A DNA stretch of 53,816 nucleotides, from contig CANRBX010000015.1 of assembly GCA_947628955.1 (NCBI GenBank), forward strand, positions 1 through 53,816, read 5' to 3'. The stretch comes from an uncultured Lachnospiraceae bacterium. Lineage in GTDB: Bacteria > Bacillota > Clostridia > Lachnospirales > Lachnospiraceae. The notes below the pieces were generated by a model. It made no database searches. It saw nothing but the letters and a program-made list of their open reading frames with translations, and was not told the origin of the DNA. A program made the translations under genes and the position numbers. Below, piece after piece: positions 42,457-49,655 of the stretch (the stretch's first letter is position 1; every line of letters begins with the position of its first letter).

Positions 42457-43056
42457 ATGAGACAGAGAATGATCGTGGGGATCAGCGGCGCGACGGGGAT
42501 GCCGATCGCCATCGAGCTGCTGCGCCAGCTGAAGAGGATGCCGGAGACGGAAACGCACCTGATATATACGGAGGGAGCGGAGCGGACGCTCCGCTCCGAG
42601 GGCGGAGTTTCCGCGGAGGAACTGCGCTCGCTCGCGGATTTTGTATATGACAGCCGGGACATCGGCGCGGGGCCGGCCAGCGGTTCCTGGGACTGCGGGG
42701 GAATGATCGTCGTTCCCTGCAGCATGAAAACGCTGGCGGGCATACACAGCGGCTACAGCGACAATCTGCTGCTGCGGGCGGCGGACGTGACCCTGAAGGA
42801 GCGCCGGAAGCTGGTGCTTGTGGCAAGAGAATGCCCGCTTGGCACAATCCATCTGCGGAATATGTATGAGCTGAGCCAGATGGGAGCGGTCATTCTGCCC
42901 CCGATGCTTTCCTATTACAATCATCCGCAGAGTGTGGAGGACTGTACCTGCCATGTCGTGGGGAAAATCCTGCAGCAGTTCGGGCTGGAGGGGGAAAACT
43001 ACAGGAGATGGGACGGAGCGGAACCGGGTGTTCGTCCGCCAGGAATACCTGGTTGA
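42457..43056 (+). CDS. lpdB: UbiX family flavin prenyltransferase (LpdB-like)
   Basis: A 199-residue enzyme that makes prenylated FMN from reduced FMN and dimethylallyl phosphate, the cofactor of UbiD enzymes. Visible family features: VGISGATGMPIAIELLR at the N-terminus, CGGMIVVPCSMKTLAGIHSG around residues 80-100, and RKLVLVARECPLGTIHLRNM near 125-145. It lies 72 bases after the UbiD gene in the same unit, matching the lpdB/lpdC arrangement of gallate decarboxylase systems. GAGGAAGACGGG precedes the ATG. Confidence 0.94.
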   Translation: MRQRMIVGISGATGMPIAIELLRQLKRMPETETHLIYTEGAERTLRSEGGVSAEELRSLADFVYDSRDIGAGPASGSWDCGGMIVVPCSMKTLAGIHSGYSDNLLLRAADVTLKERRKLVLVARECPLGTIHLRNMYELSQMGAVILPPMLSYYNHPQSVEDCTCHVVGKILQQFGLEGENYRRWDGAEPGVRPPGIPG

Positions 43057-43193
43057 TTTCTGTAATTGCAAACCGGATCTGAAGAAAATAGAATGAAGGG
43101 AAGCAGGACAGAAAATATGTTTCTAAAGAACCGCATTATTGCAGCATCAGTCACCGGCTGTGCTGAGGAGCCGTCGCCGGCGGCACAAACAGA

Positions 43194-43223
43194 TTGACAA
43201 ACTCCCTGCCGGAGGCAGATAAT
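43194..43223 (+). promoter_or_regulatory. Promoter of PfkB gene with internal dyad
   Basis: TTGACA (43194-43199), 18-base spacer, GATAAT (43218-43223). A CTGCC-GGA-GGCAG dyad (43206-43218) fills the spacer, a classic place for a repressor. Apart from this the 260 bases between UbiX and PfkB contain no supported gene. Confidence 0.72.
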
Positions 43224-43316
43224 AAGACAAAATGATGCCAGGGTCAAAAGTCATAAAATGCAGGAATCCGGGAATTTGCCGGCGGGCGGGTCCCGGAGGC
43301 CGGAAAGGCAGTGAGT

Positions 43317-44465
43317 ATGGGCAAAAAGGTGGTTGCGGCAGGTCACATCTGCCTGGATATTACACCGATATTTCCGGGGCGTCGGGTGGAATCGCTCGGC
43401 GAAGTCCTTTCCCCGGGGAAACTGATCCAGATGGGAGAGGCGGAGGTCCACACGGGAGGATCGGTCGCCAACACGGGGCTGGCCATGAAGATACTCGGCG
43501 CGGATGTATCTCTGATGGGAAAGATCGGGAAGGATGCGTTCGGGGAAATGCTGCTCGGAATATTGAAAAAGTACGGCGCGGATCAGGGGATGATCGCGGC
43601 AGACGGAGAATCAACCTCCTATTCCGTGATTCTGGCCGTGCCGGGCGTCGACCGGATCTTTCTGCACAATCCGGGAGCAAACCACACCTTCCGCGCGGAA
43701 GACATTTCCAGAAAGCAGCTTGAGGGCGCGGCACTTTTCCATTTTGGATATCCGCCCCTGATGCGCTCGATGTATGAGAATGACGGGACAGAACTGGAAA
43801 GGGTGCTGCAGCTGGCCCGCTCCTGCGGAGCTGCAGTGTCGATGGATATGGCTGCTGTTGACACGGAATCGGAGGCGGGCCGCGCCGACTGGAGAAAAAT
43901 TCTGCAGAGGGTGCTTCCGCTTGTGGATTTCTTTGTGCCGAGCGCCGAGGAGCTGTGCTGTATGCTGGACCGTGAGCGCTACCGGGAGTGGCAGAGACGG
44001 GCGGCGGGAAGGGACATTACGGAACTGCTGGATATCGGCCGGGACGTAAGGCCTCTGGCAGAAGAGTGCATGAGCTTCGGCGCAAAGGTTCTGCTGATCA
44101 AGTGCGGAGCGCCGGGCATGTATTACCGGACGGCAGGGCAGGAGCTGCTGCGGGAGATCAGCCCGCGCTGCGCGCTGCATATTGATGCCTGGGCCGGCAG
44201 AGAGGGCTTTGAGCGCAGCTATGTGCCGGATCGGATCGCATCCGGGACCGGAGCGGGCGACACCAGCATCGCCGCATTTCTGACAGCCATGCTGGAGGAA
44301 TGCTCCCTGGAGGAAGCCGTGCGCCTTGCAGCTGCGGCCGGAGCGTCCTGCGTGGCAGAATATGATGCGCTAAGCGGCCTGAAACCGCTTGCAGCCCTCA
44401 GAGAGAAGATCGCTTCCGGATGGGAAAAGCGCGGTTCTGAGAATGCCCGGGAAGAAACCTTATGA
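43317..44465 (+). CDS. PfkB family carbohydrate kinase
   Basis: A 382-residue PfkB kinase. Motif 1 is HTGGSVANTGLAMKILGADV (about 44-63) and motif 2 SGTGAGDTSIAAFLTAM (about 303-319). It is longer than ribokinase because of an insertion at about 215-285. Substrate unknown. ATG 43317 has AAAGG at 43303; GTG 43311 in the same frame is too close to it. It has its own promoter, so the link to the upstream decarboxylase genes is only positional; one possibility is use of the sugar core freed from galloyl glucose. Confidence 0.87.
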   Translation: MGKKVVAAGHICLDITPIFPGRRVESLGEVLSPGKLIQMGEAEVHTGGSVANTGLAMKILGADVSLMGKIGKDAFGEMLLGILKKYGADQGMIAADGESTSYSVILAVPGVDRIFLHNPGANHTFRAEDISRKQLEGAALFHFGYPPLMRSMYENDGTELERVLQLARSCGAAVSMDMAAVDTESEAGRADWRKILQRVLPLVDFFVPSAEELCCMLDRERYREWQRRAAGRDITELLDIGRDVRPLAEECMSFGAKVLLIKCGAPGMYYRTAGQELLREISPRCALHIDAWAGREGFERSYVPDRIASGTGAGDTSIAAFLTAMLEECSLEEAVRLAAAAGASCVAEYDALSGLKPLAALREKIASGWEKRGSENAREETL

Positions 44466-44563
44466 GAGCACTGCCGGAACGCCGGGCGATGCAGATATCC
44501 CCAGTCAATTTTTCTGAAGCAGATTTTTGAATGGATCCTTTTTGATTTTTTGCACGAAACTGC

Positions 44564-44592
44564 TTGCATAACTGCCTGCAGCGAGTTATAAT
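44564..44592 (+). promoter_or_regulatory. Promoter of ribU leader
   Basis: TTGCAT (44564-44569) and TATAAT (44587-44592), 17-base spacer, 20 bases before the FMN riboswitch. Confidence 0.82.
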
Positions 44593-44611
44593 GTCTTTAA
44601 TTTAAGATTTG

Positions 44612-44734
44612 TTCTTCGGGGCGGGGTGCGATTCCCCACCGGCGGTATAGTCCGCGACCCGCGCAAGCGGCTGATCCGGTGACATCGGCAGATGAATTCC
44701 GGAACCGACAGTTACAGTCTGGATGAGAGAAGAA
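44612..44734 (+). promoter_or_regulatory. FMN riboswitch (RFN element)
   Basis: TTCTTC (44612-44617) pairs with GAAGAA (44729-44734) as the closing stem. Inside are the hallmark blocks GGGGCGGGGTGCGATTCCCC, ACCGGCGGTATAGTCCGCGA, GGAACCGACAGTTACAGTCT and GGATGAGAGAAG in the correct order. It precedes a riboflavin transporter gene. Confidence 0.96.
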
Positions 44735-44760
44735 TGCGGAGTATTGGCAGGATACAAAGC

Positions 44761-44796
44761 GGCCACGGAGCTTTACATGAGTTCCCGTGGCCTTTT
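44761..44796 (+). terminator. Terminator of the FMN riboswitch
   Basis: GGCCACGG (44761-44768) pairs with CCGTGGCC (44785-44792), followed by TTTTCT. FMN binding is expected to favour this stem and shut off ribU. About 150 bases of unstructured leader separate it from ribU. Confidence 0.85.
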
Positions 44797-44948
44797 CTAT
44801 TGCATCCCGGAAGGCTCTTCCGGCTTCACACGGCCCCAAAACGGCCCGCGTGTGCCGGATGCGCCGCCGGATTCCGCAAAGAAAAAGAAGGACTTTTCTT
44901 AAATATGGGGAATGCCCCGCAATATTTCAAGAAAAGGAGAAATGAAAA

Positions 44949-45716
44949 ATGGGAACAGGTATTTTACAGGCAATCGGAGAGAATCTGCAGTTTGTGCTGG
45001 TGTGCGTGCTGGTGGTGTTCGCGCTCGTCGGCGGAGCGAAGCTCGTGGAGACCAGGGTGCTGAAGAACCGCGTGACGAATATGGGGAAGACCCGCTACAT
45101 AGCGATCTGCGCAATGCTCGGCGCGCTGGCGATGATCCTTCATCTGTTCGACTTCCCGGTGCCGTTTCTGGCTCCGGGCTTCTACAAGCTGGACTTCAGC
45201 GAGATCCCGGTCATGATCGGGGCGTTCTGCCTTGGACCGGTGGGCGGCATTGTGATCGAGCTGGTCAAGATCCTTCTGAAGCTTGTCGTGAAGGGGACGA
45301 GTACGGCGTTTGTCGGCGACCTGGCGAATTTCGTGGTGGGCTGCTCTTTTATCGTGCCTGCCTCGATCATCTACCATCTGCACAAGACGAGGACCACGGC
45401 GATTGTCTCGCTTGCAGCCGGCACGGTGACGATGACAGTGTTTGGCAGCCTGTTTAACGCGGTGTATCTGCTGCCTGCATTTGCGAGGCTCTATGGGATG
45501 CCGCTGGACGCGATCATCGGCATGGGAACCGCGATCAACAAAGGGATCACGAGTGTATCCACGCTCGTCCTGTTCGCGGTTGCCCCGCTGAATCTGTTAA
45601 AAGGTGTATTGATTTCTGTGCCGACTATGGTATTATATAAACGAATCAGCAAAGTTTTGCATAGTACCGCACAGGATGCCGCCGTTGTGAGCGGGCGCCA
45701 TCAGCCGCAGGGCTGA
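44949..45716 (+). CDS. ribU: Riboflavin transporter, ECF S component RibU
   Basis: A 255-residue membrane protein. One N-terminal hydrophobic segment (about 8-30) precedes the RibU core with five to six segments. YKLDFSEIPVMIGAFCLGPVGG near residues 78-99 is the riboflavin-site signature of RibU. It needs the shared ECF ATPases and T subunit, not present here. AAGGAG at 44934 precedes the ATG. The FMN riboswitch gives feedback control. Confidence 0.95.
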   Translation: MGTGILQAIGENLQFVLVCVLVVFALVGGAKLVETRVLKNRVTNMGKTRYIAICAMLGALAMILHLFDFPVPFLAPGFYKLDFSEIPVMIGAFCLGPVGGIVIELVKILLKLVVKGTSTAFVGDLANFVVGCSFIVPASIIYHLHKTRTTAIVSLAAGTVTMTVFGSLFNAVYLLPAFARLYGMPLDAIIGMGTAINKGITSVSTLVLFAVAPLNLLKGVLISVPTMVLYKRISKVLHSTAQDAAVVSGRHQPQG

Positions 45717-45763
45717 GGCCGGTCGGGACGGTTCCGGCTGCGGGCCGCATAGAGAGTCGGATG

Positions 45764-45805
45764 GGATGCTGCAAAACGGTTTGTCCGGATTTCAGCATCC
45801 TTTTT
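45764..45805 (+). terminator. Terminator of ribU
   Basis: GGATGCTG (45764-45771) pairs with CAGCATCC (45793-45800), with further pairing inside, followed by five Ts. Confidence 0.9.
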
Positions 45806-45872
45806 GCGCCGCAGGAGAAGACGGAGGATCCTTTTTCTGTGTGAAGAAAAAAGAAAAAATTCAGGAGCAGCT

Positions 45873-46493
45873 ATGGGAAAGGTTAAGAAAATTGAGCAGG
45901 TGACGCACAATCCGTTTGTAAATCTGTTTGATCTGTCGGTGGAGAACCGGCTTGGCAATCCGGGCAGATATTATGTCGCTTCCAGGTCGAAAGGGCCGGA
46001 GGAGCTGGAGCTTTCTTCCGGGGTACAGACGCCGGACGGGGTCATCATATACAGCCTCTATGGAGAGAAGCACGACCGCGTAGTGCTGGTCCGGCAGTAC
46101 CGGTATGCGATCAACAACTACATCTATGAATTTCCTGCGGGACTGGTGGAGCCGGGGGAGGACTATCATGCGTCGGCAGTGCGCGAGATGCGGGAGGAGA
46201 CGGGCCTGACGCTTCGGCCGATTCAGGTGGATACGATCTTTGAAAAACCGTATTATACGACGATTGGCATGACGGACGAGTGTTGCAGCACGGTCTACGG
46301 GTACGCTGAGGGGACGATCAGCAGCGACCGCCTGGAGGACAGCGAGGAGATCGAGGTGGTTCTGGCGGATCGCAGCGAGGTACGGCGCATTCTGCGCGAG
46401 GAACGCGTGGCGATCGTATGCTCCTACATGCTGCTGCATTTCCTGAACGATGAACAGCCGTTTCAGTTTCTGAACGCCGGGGAGGAAGCATGA
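45873..46493 (+). CDS. Nudix hydrolase (ADP-ribose pyrophosphatase-like)
   Basis: A 206-residue Nudix enzyme with a complete box, G90 to L112 (GLVEPGEDYHASAVREMREE followed by TGL). Nudix enzymes split nucleoside diphosphates linked to another group; the layout (about 90 residues before the box, preceded by YIYEFPA) fits the ADP-sugar pyrophosphatase branch. AGGAG at 45863 supports ATG 45873. Its end overlaps tsaE by four bases, so it heads the tsaE-tsaB-rimI unit. Confidence 0.88.
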   Translation: MGKVKKIEQVTHNPFVNLFDLSVENRLGNPGRYYVASRSKGPEELELSSGVQTPDGVIIYSLYGEKHDRVVLVRQYRYAINNYIYEFPAGLVEPGEDYHASAVREMREETGLTLRPIQVDTIFEKPYYTTIGMTDECCSTVYGYAEGTISSDRLEDSEEIEVVLADRSEVRRILREERVAIVCSYMLLHFLNDEQPFQFLNAGEEA

Positions 46494-46954
46494 TCACAGA
46501 GACAAATTCGGAGCAGGAGACATACGCGCTTGGACGGGATCTTGCAAGCCGGGCAAGGCGCGGGCAGGTTTTTGCGCTGACAGGGGATCTGGGCGTGGGG
46601 AAGACGGTGCTGACGAAAGGATTTGCGGCCGGCCTTGGCATTGAAGAGCCGGTGAACAGTCCCACGTTCACGATCCTGCAGGAGTATACGGCAGGACTGC
46701 TGCCGTTTTATCATTTTGACGTGTACCGGATCGCGGATCCGGAGGAAATGGACGAGATCGGGTATGAGGACTACTTTTTCGGAGAGGGAATCTGCCTGGT
46801 GGAGTGGGCGGATCTGATCGAAGAGCTGATGCCGGAGGACACGGTCTGGATCACGATTGAGAAGGATCTGGAGCGGGGATTCGACTACCGCAGGATCATA
46901 ATAGAAGAAAATCCTTCCGGGGATACCGGCCGGGACCGGAGCGGCAGAGACTGA
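46490..46954 (+). CDS. tsaE: tRNA threonylcarbamoyladenosine synthesis ATPase TsaE
   Basis: A 154-residue P-loop ATPase needed with TsaB and TsaD to make t6A37 in ANN-decoding tRNAs. Walker A is GDLGVGKT (residues 32-39); NSPTFTILQEY and HFDVYRI follow, both family features, then VEWADLIEELMP. The last 15 residues are an extra Gly/Arg/Asp tail. Confidence 0.96.
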   Translation: MITETNSEQETYALGRDLASRARRGQVFALTGDLGVGKTVLTKGFAAGLGIEEPVNSPTFTILQEYTAGLLPFYHFDVYRIADPEEMDEIGYEDYFFGEGICLVEWADLIEELMPEDTVWITIEKDLERGFDYRRIIIEENPSGDTGRDRSGRD

Positions 46955-47021
46955 TGGCCGGTTACAGAGCGGACTGCAGCCGGGCGCCGGGTGCATGCCG
47001 GAGAATGGAGTGAAGACAACG

Positions 47022-47744
47022 ATGAAAATACTGGCGCTGGACAGTTCCGGACTGGTAGCTTCCGTGGCGGTTGCCGAGGATGACACGCTGCTTGCCGAGT
47101 ACACTGTTAATTATAAGAAGACACACTCTCAGACCCTGCTTCCGATGCTGGACGAAGCGGCGCGGATGATCGAGCTGGACCTGAAGACCATCGATGCGAT
47201 CGCGGTGGCGGCCGGGCCGGGCTCTTTCACGGGGCTTCGGATCGGATCGGCCACGGCAAAGGGGATGGGCCTGGCGCTGGATAAACCGCTGGTACATATC
47301 CCGACGGTGGATGCCCTGGCTTACAATCTGTATGGCTGCGCGGGATATATCTGTCCCATGATGGATGCCAGGAGAGCGCAGGTCTATACAGGAATTTACC
47401 GCTTTGACGGCGGAAGGCTGTGCGTGATGGAGCCGCAGGCCCCGCGGGCGGTTGAGGACATTGCGCAAAAACTGAATGCGCTCGGCGGCGCCGTGACGCT
47501 GCTAGGAGACGGAGTGCCGGTCTACCGGACGAAGATTCAGGAGCTTTTGCGGGTGCCGTACGATTTCGCGCCGGCACACGTAAACCGTCAGCGGGCGTCG
47601 GCGGTGGCGGCGCTGGCAATGCAGTATGTGCGGGAAGGACGGGTAGAGACGGCCGCGGAGCACGCGCCGGATTACCTGCGGCCTTCTCAGGCGGAGCGTG
47701 AACGCGCGGCGGCGCTGCGCAGAGCAGGCAGGGAGAGCGTATGA
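47022..47744 (+). CDS. tsaB: tRNA threonylcarbamoyladenosine synthesis protein TsaB
   Basis: A 240-residue ASKHA-fold protein, the partner that stabilises TsaD. It begins MKILALDSSGLVASVAV and has THSQTLLPMLDE and AAGPGSFTGLRIGSATAKGM, the family core. ATG 47022 follows GGAGTGAAG. Four-base overlap with rimI. Confidence 0.96.
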   Translation: MKILALDSSGLVASVAVAEDDTLLAEYTVNYKKTHSQTLLPMLDEAARMIELDLKTIDAIAVAAGPGSFTGLRIGSATAKGMGLALDKPLVHIPTVDALAYNLYGCAGYICPMMDARRAQVYTGIYRFDGGRLCVMEPQAPRAVEDIAQKLNALGGAVTLLGDGVPVYRTKIQELLRVPYDFAPAHVNRQRASAVAALAMQYVREGRVETAAEHAPDYLRPSQAERERAAALRRAGRESV

Positions 47745-48412
47745 CCGGGACAGAACACAGTATTCCGGTGGACGGGCTTCGGCGAGCCGCCGGGAAAAAG
47801 ACAGAAATCCCGGAGGGCCTGCCGCAGGAAATGACGGGAGAAGAACCGGGCATATCCGAGGCGCTGTCACAGGAGAGAGCGGGAGAAGAACCGGGCATAT
47901 CTGAGGCGCTGCCACAGGAGAGGCCGGGAGAAGATCCGGGCATATCCGAGGTGCCTGCACAGGAAAAAGCGGGAGAAGAGCTGAGCATATCCGAGATGCT
48001 CCCGCAGGACGCTGCAGAGACAGCTGCGCTTGAACGAATCATTTTTACGATGCCCTGGAGTGAAAACGGTTTTCTCACATCCCTTCAGTCCCCGGATACG
48101 CTGTATCTTGTCGCGAGGGTGGGAGGACGGATCGCCGGGTACTGCGGATTTCTGCAGTCATTTGACGAGGCGGATATCACAAATGCTGCGGTCGCCCCGG
48201 ATTTTCGCGGCCGGGGGGTCGGCACCCGCATGCTGCGCGAGCTGATGGCGCGCGGCCGGGAGAGGGGTGTCAGCCGCTACACCCTTGAGGTGCGCCAGAG
48301 CAACGAAGCCGCGATCCGCCTGTACAGAAAACTGGGTTTTGCCTCCGTCGGCATAAGGAAGGATTTTTACGAGAGGCCCAGAGAGAACGCGCTGATCATG
48401 TGGACAGAGTGA
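47741..48412 (+). CDS. rimI: RimI-type GNAT acetyltransferase with N-terminal repeat extension
   Basis: A 223-residue protein. The C-terminal part (about 95-223) is an ordinary ribosomal-protein-S18-alanine acetyltransferase-like GNAT domain: FTMPWSENGFLTSL, NAAVAPDFRGRGVGTRML (acetyl-CoA loop) and TLEVRQSNEAAIRLYRKLGF. The first 94 residues are extra: a short basic start, then four acidic 15-residue repeats of the type GEEPGISEALPQERA at 33-92. RimI is normally about 150 residues. The start overlaps tsaB by four bases. The stop codon lies at the beginning of an intergenic repeat array. Confidence 0.9.
   Translation: MTGTEHSIPVDGLRRAAGKKTEIPEGLPQEMTGEEPGISEALSQERAGEEPGISEALPQERPGEDPGISEVPAQEKAGEELSISEMLPQDAAETAALERIIFTMPWSENGFLTSLQSPDTLYLVARVGGRIAGYCGFLQSFDEADITNAAVAPDFRGRGVGTRMLRELMARGRERGVSRYTLEVRQSNEAAIRLYRKLGFASVGIRKDFYERPRENALIMWTE
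47837..48016 (+). repeat. Four 45-bp coding repeats in rimI
   Basis: Units start at 47837, 47882, 47927 and 47972, exact 45-base period, so the reading frame is kept. They encode the acidic 15-residue repeats. Confidence 0.9.
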
Positions 48413-48596
48413 CATGGCTCGGATGACATGGCTGCCCTGTGGATCGGGTGACATGCTGCGCTGCGTGCCGGGTGGCACGACTGCAATATGAACCGGGTGG
48501 CATGGCTGCCCTGTGTGCCGGTTGACATGACTGCATTGCGGCTCGGGTGACATGGCTGTACTGCATGCCGGGTGATATGCTGCACTGCGTGCCGGG
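48408..48596. repeat. About eight 25-bp repeats starting at the rimI stop codon
   Basis: Units of consensus GTGACATGGCTGCMCTGYGTGCCGG, 24 or 25 bases long, run from the TGA of rimI (48410-48412) to about 48596. The first unit is truncated. The region is the 3' flank of rimI; no gene is supported. Confidence 0.85.
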
Positions 48597-48617
48597 AAAT
48601 GAACGTGACCATAACCG

Positions 48618-48658
48618 CCGGGTTCCGGATACAGATTCTGACCGCTGCCCGGTTTTTT
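48618..48658 (+). terminator. Possible terminator just before rnz
   Basis: CCGGG (48618-48622) and CCCGG (48648-48652) flank a 25-base loop, and six Ts follow (48653-48658). The rnz ribosome site is at 48665, so termination here would block rnz unless there is readthrough or an element within. Confidence 0.4.
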
Positions 48659-48676
48659 AAATCTGGAGAGAACAAT

Positions 48677-49594
48677 ATGTTGGATGTTTGTCTGTTGGGA
48701 AGCGGCGGGATGATGCCGCTTCCGTATCGTCATCTGACGTCGCTCATGACGAGATTTAATGGAAGCAACCTGCTGATCGACTGCGGCGAGGGGACGCAGG
48801 TTGCGATAAAAGAAAAGGGATGGAGCTTCAAGCCGATCGACACGATCTGCTTTACCCACTATCACGGGGATCACATCAGCGGGCTGCCCGGCCTTCTGCT
48901 CACGATGGGAAATGCGGAGCGGACGGAACCGCTCGTGCTGATCGGGCCCAGGGGGCTGGAGCGTGTTGTGAATGCGCTGCGCGTGATCGCGCCGGAGCTT
49001 CCGTTCCCGATCGTTTTCCGGGAGATCCAGGGCCCGGAGCAGACATTTGAAGAGAGGGGCTACCGGATCACGGCGTTTCGCGTAAACCACAATGTGATCT
49101 GCTACGGCTACACGCTGGAGATCAGCCGTGCGGGCAGGTTTGATGTGGAGAGGGCGCGCGCGGCAGAGATCCCGATGAAGCTCTGGAGCAGGCTGCAGAA
49201 GGGCGAGGTGATCATGCAGGACGGGAAGGTTTACCGGCCGGAGGACGTGCTCGGGCCATCCCGCAGGGGCATTAAGGTGACGTACTGTACGGATACAAGG
49301 CCGACGGATACGATCGCGGCGCATGCGGCCGGAGCGGATCTCTTCATCTGTGAGGGGATGTACGGCGAGCCGGAGAAAGCGAAGAAGGCAGTGGAATACA
49401 AGCACATGACCTTTGAAGAGGCGGCGCGCGTTGCCCGCCGTGCGGATCCGGAGCCGAAACAGATGTGGCTGACCCATTACAGCCCGTCTCTCGTGAGGCC
49501 GGAGGAATACGTGGGAGAGATCCGGAAGATTTTTGCAGAGACTTATCCGGGCAGGGACGGGAAGACGGCTGAGCTGGACTTTGCGGACGAGTGA
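48677..49594 (+). CDS. rnz: Ribonuclease Z
   Basis: A 305-residue tRNA 3' endonuclease of the metallo-beta-lactamase fold. The metal motif is THYHGDH (His61, His63, Asp65, His66); LIDCGEGTQ precedes it, and CTDTRPT and LWLTHYSPS-type blocks near the C-terminus complete the site. It matters here because the two tRNA-Ser genes nearby carry no CCA, so their 3' ends need this cut. ATG 48677 with GGAGAG at 48665; the frame open to 48572 runs into the repeats and is not used. Confidence 0.95.
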   Translation: MLDVCLLGSGGMMPLPYRHLTSLMTRFNGSNLLIDCGEGTQVAIKEKGWSFKPIDTICFTHYHGDHISGLPGLLLTMGNAERTEPLVLIGPRGLERVVNALRVIAPELPFPIVFREIQGPEQTFEERGYRITAFRVNHNVICYGYTLEISRAGRFDVERARAAEIPMKLWSRLQKGEVIMQDGKVYRPEDVLGPSRRGIKVTYCTDTRPTDTIAAHAAGADLFICEGMYGEPEKAKKAVEYKHMTFEEAARVARRADPEPKQMWLTHYSPSLVRPEEYVGEIRKIFAETYPGRDGKTAELDFADE

Positions 49595-49655
49595 GAGAAA
49601 GTGAGGGGCTGTCCGGCGGCCGGAGAGACAGCATCTGGAGGGAGAGAGTACGGGA

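Noticed and set aside
40753-43071. 772-codon minus-strand ORF opposite the UbiD and UbiX genes
   Set aside because: Spans two certain plus-strand genes and their gap; composition is typical of antisense reading.
43093-43200. Small ORF between UbiX and PfkB genes
   Set aside because: About 34 codons, no proper ribosome site, and its end overlaps the -35 box of the PfkB promoter.
27069-44465. Genomic island or mobile element carrying the transport and tannin loci
   Set aside because: No integrase, transposase, attachment repeats or tRNA boundary were found.
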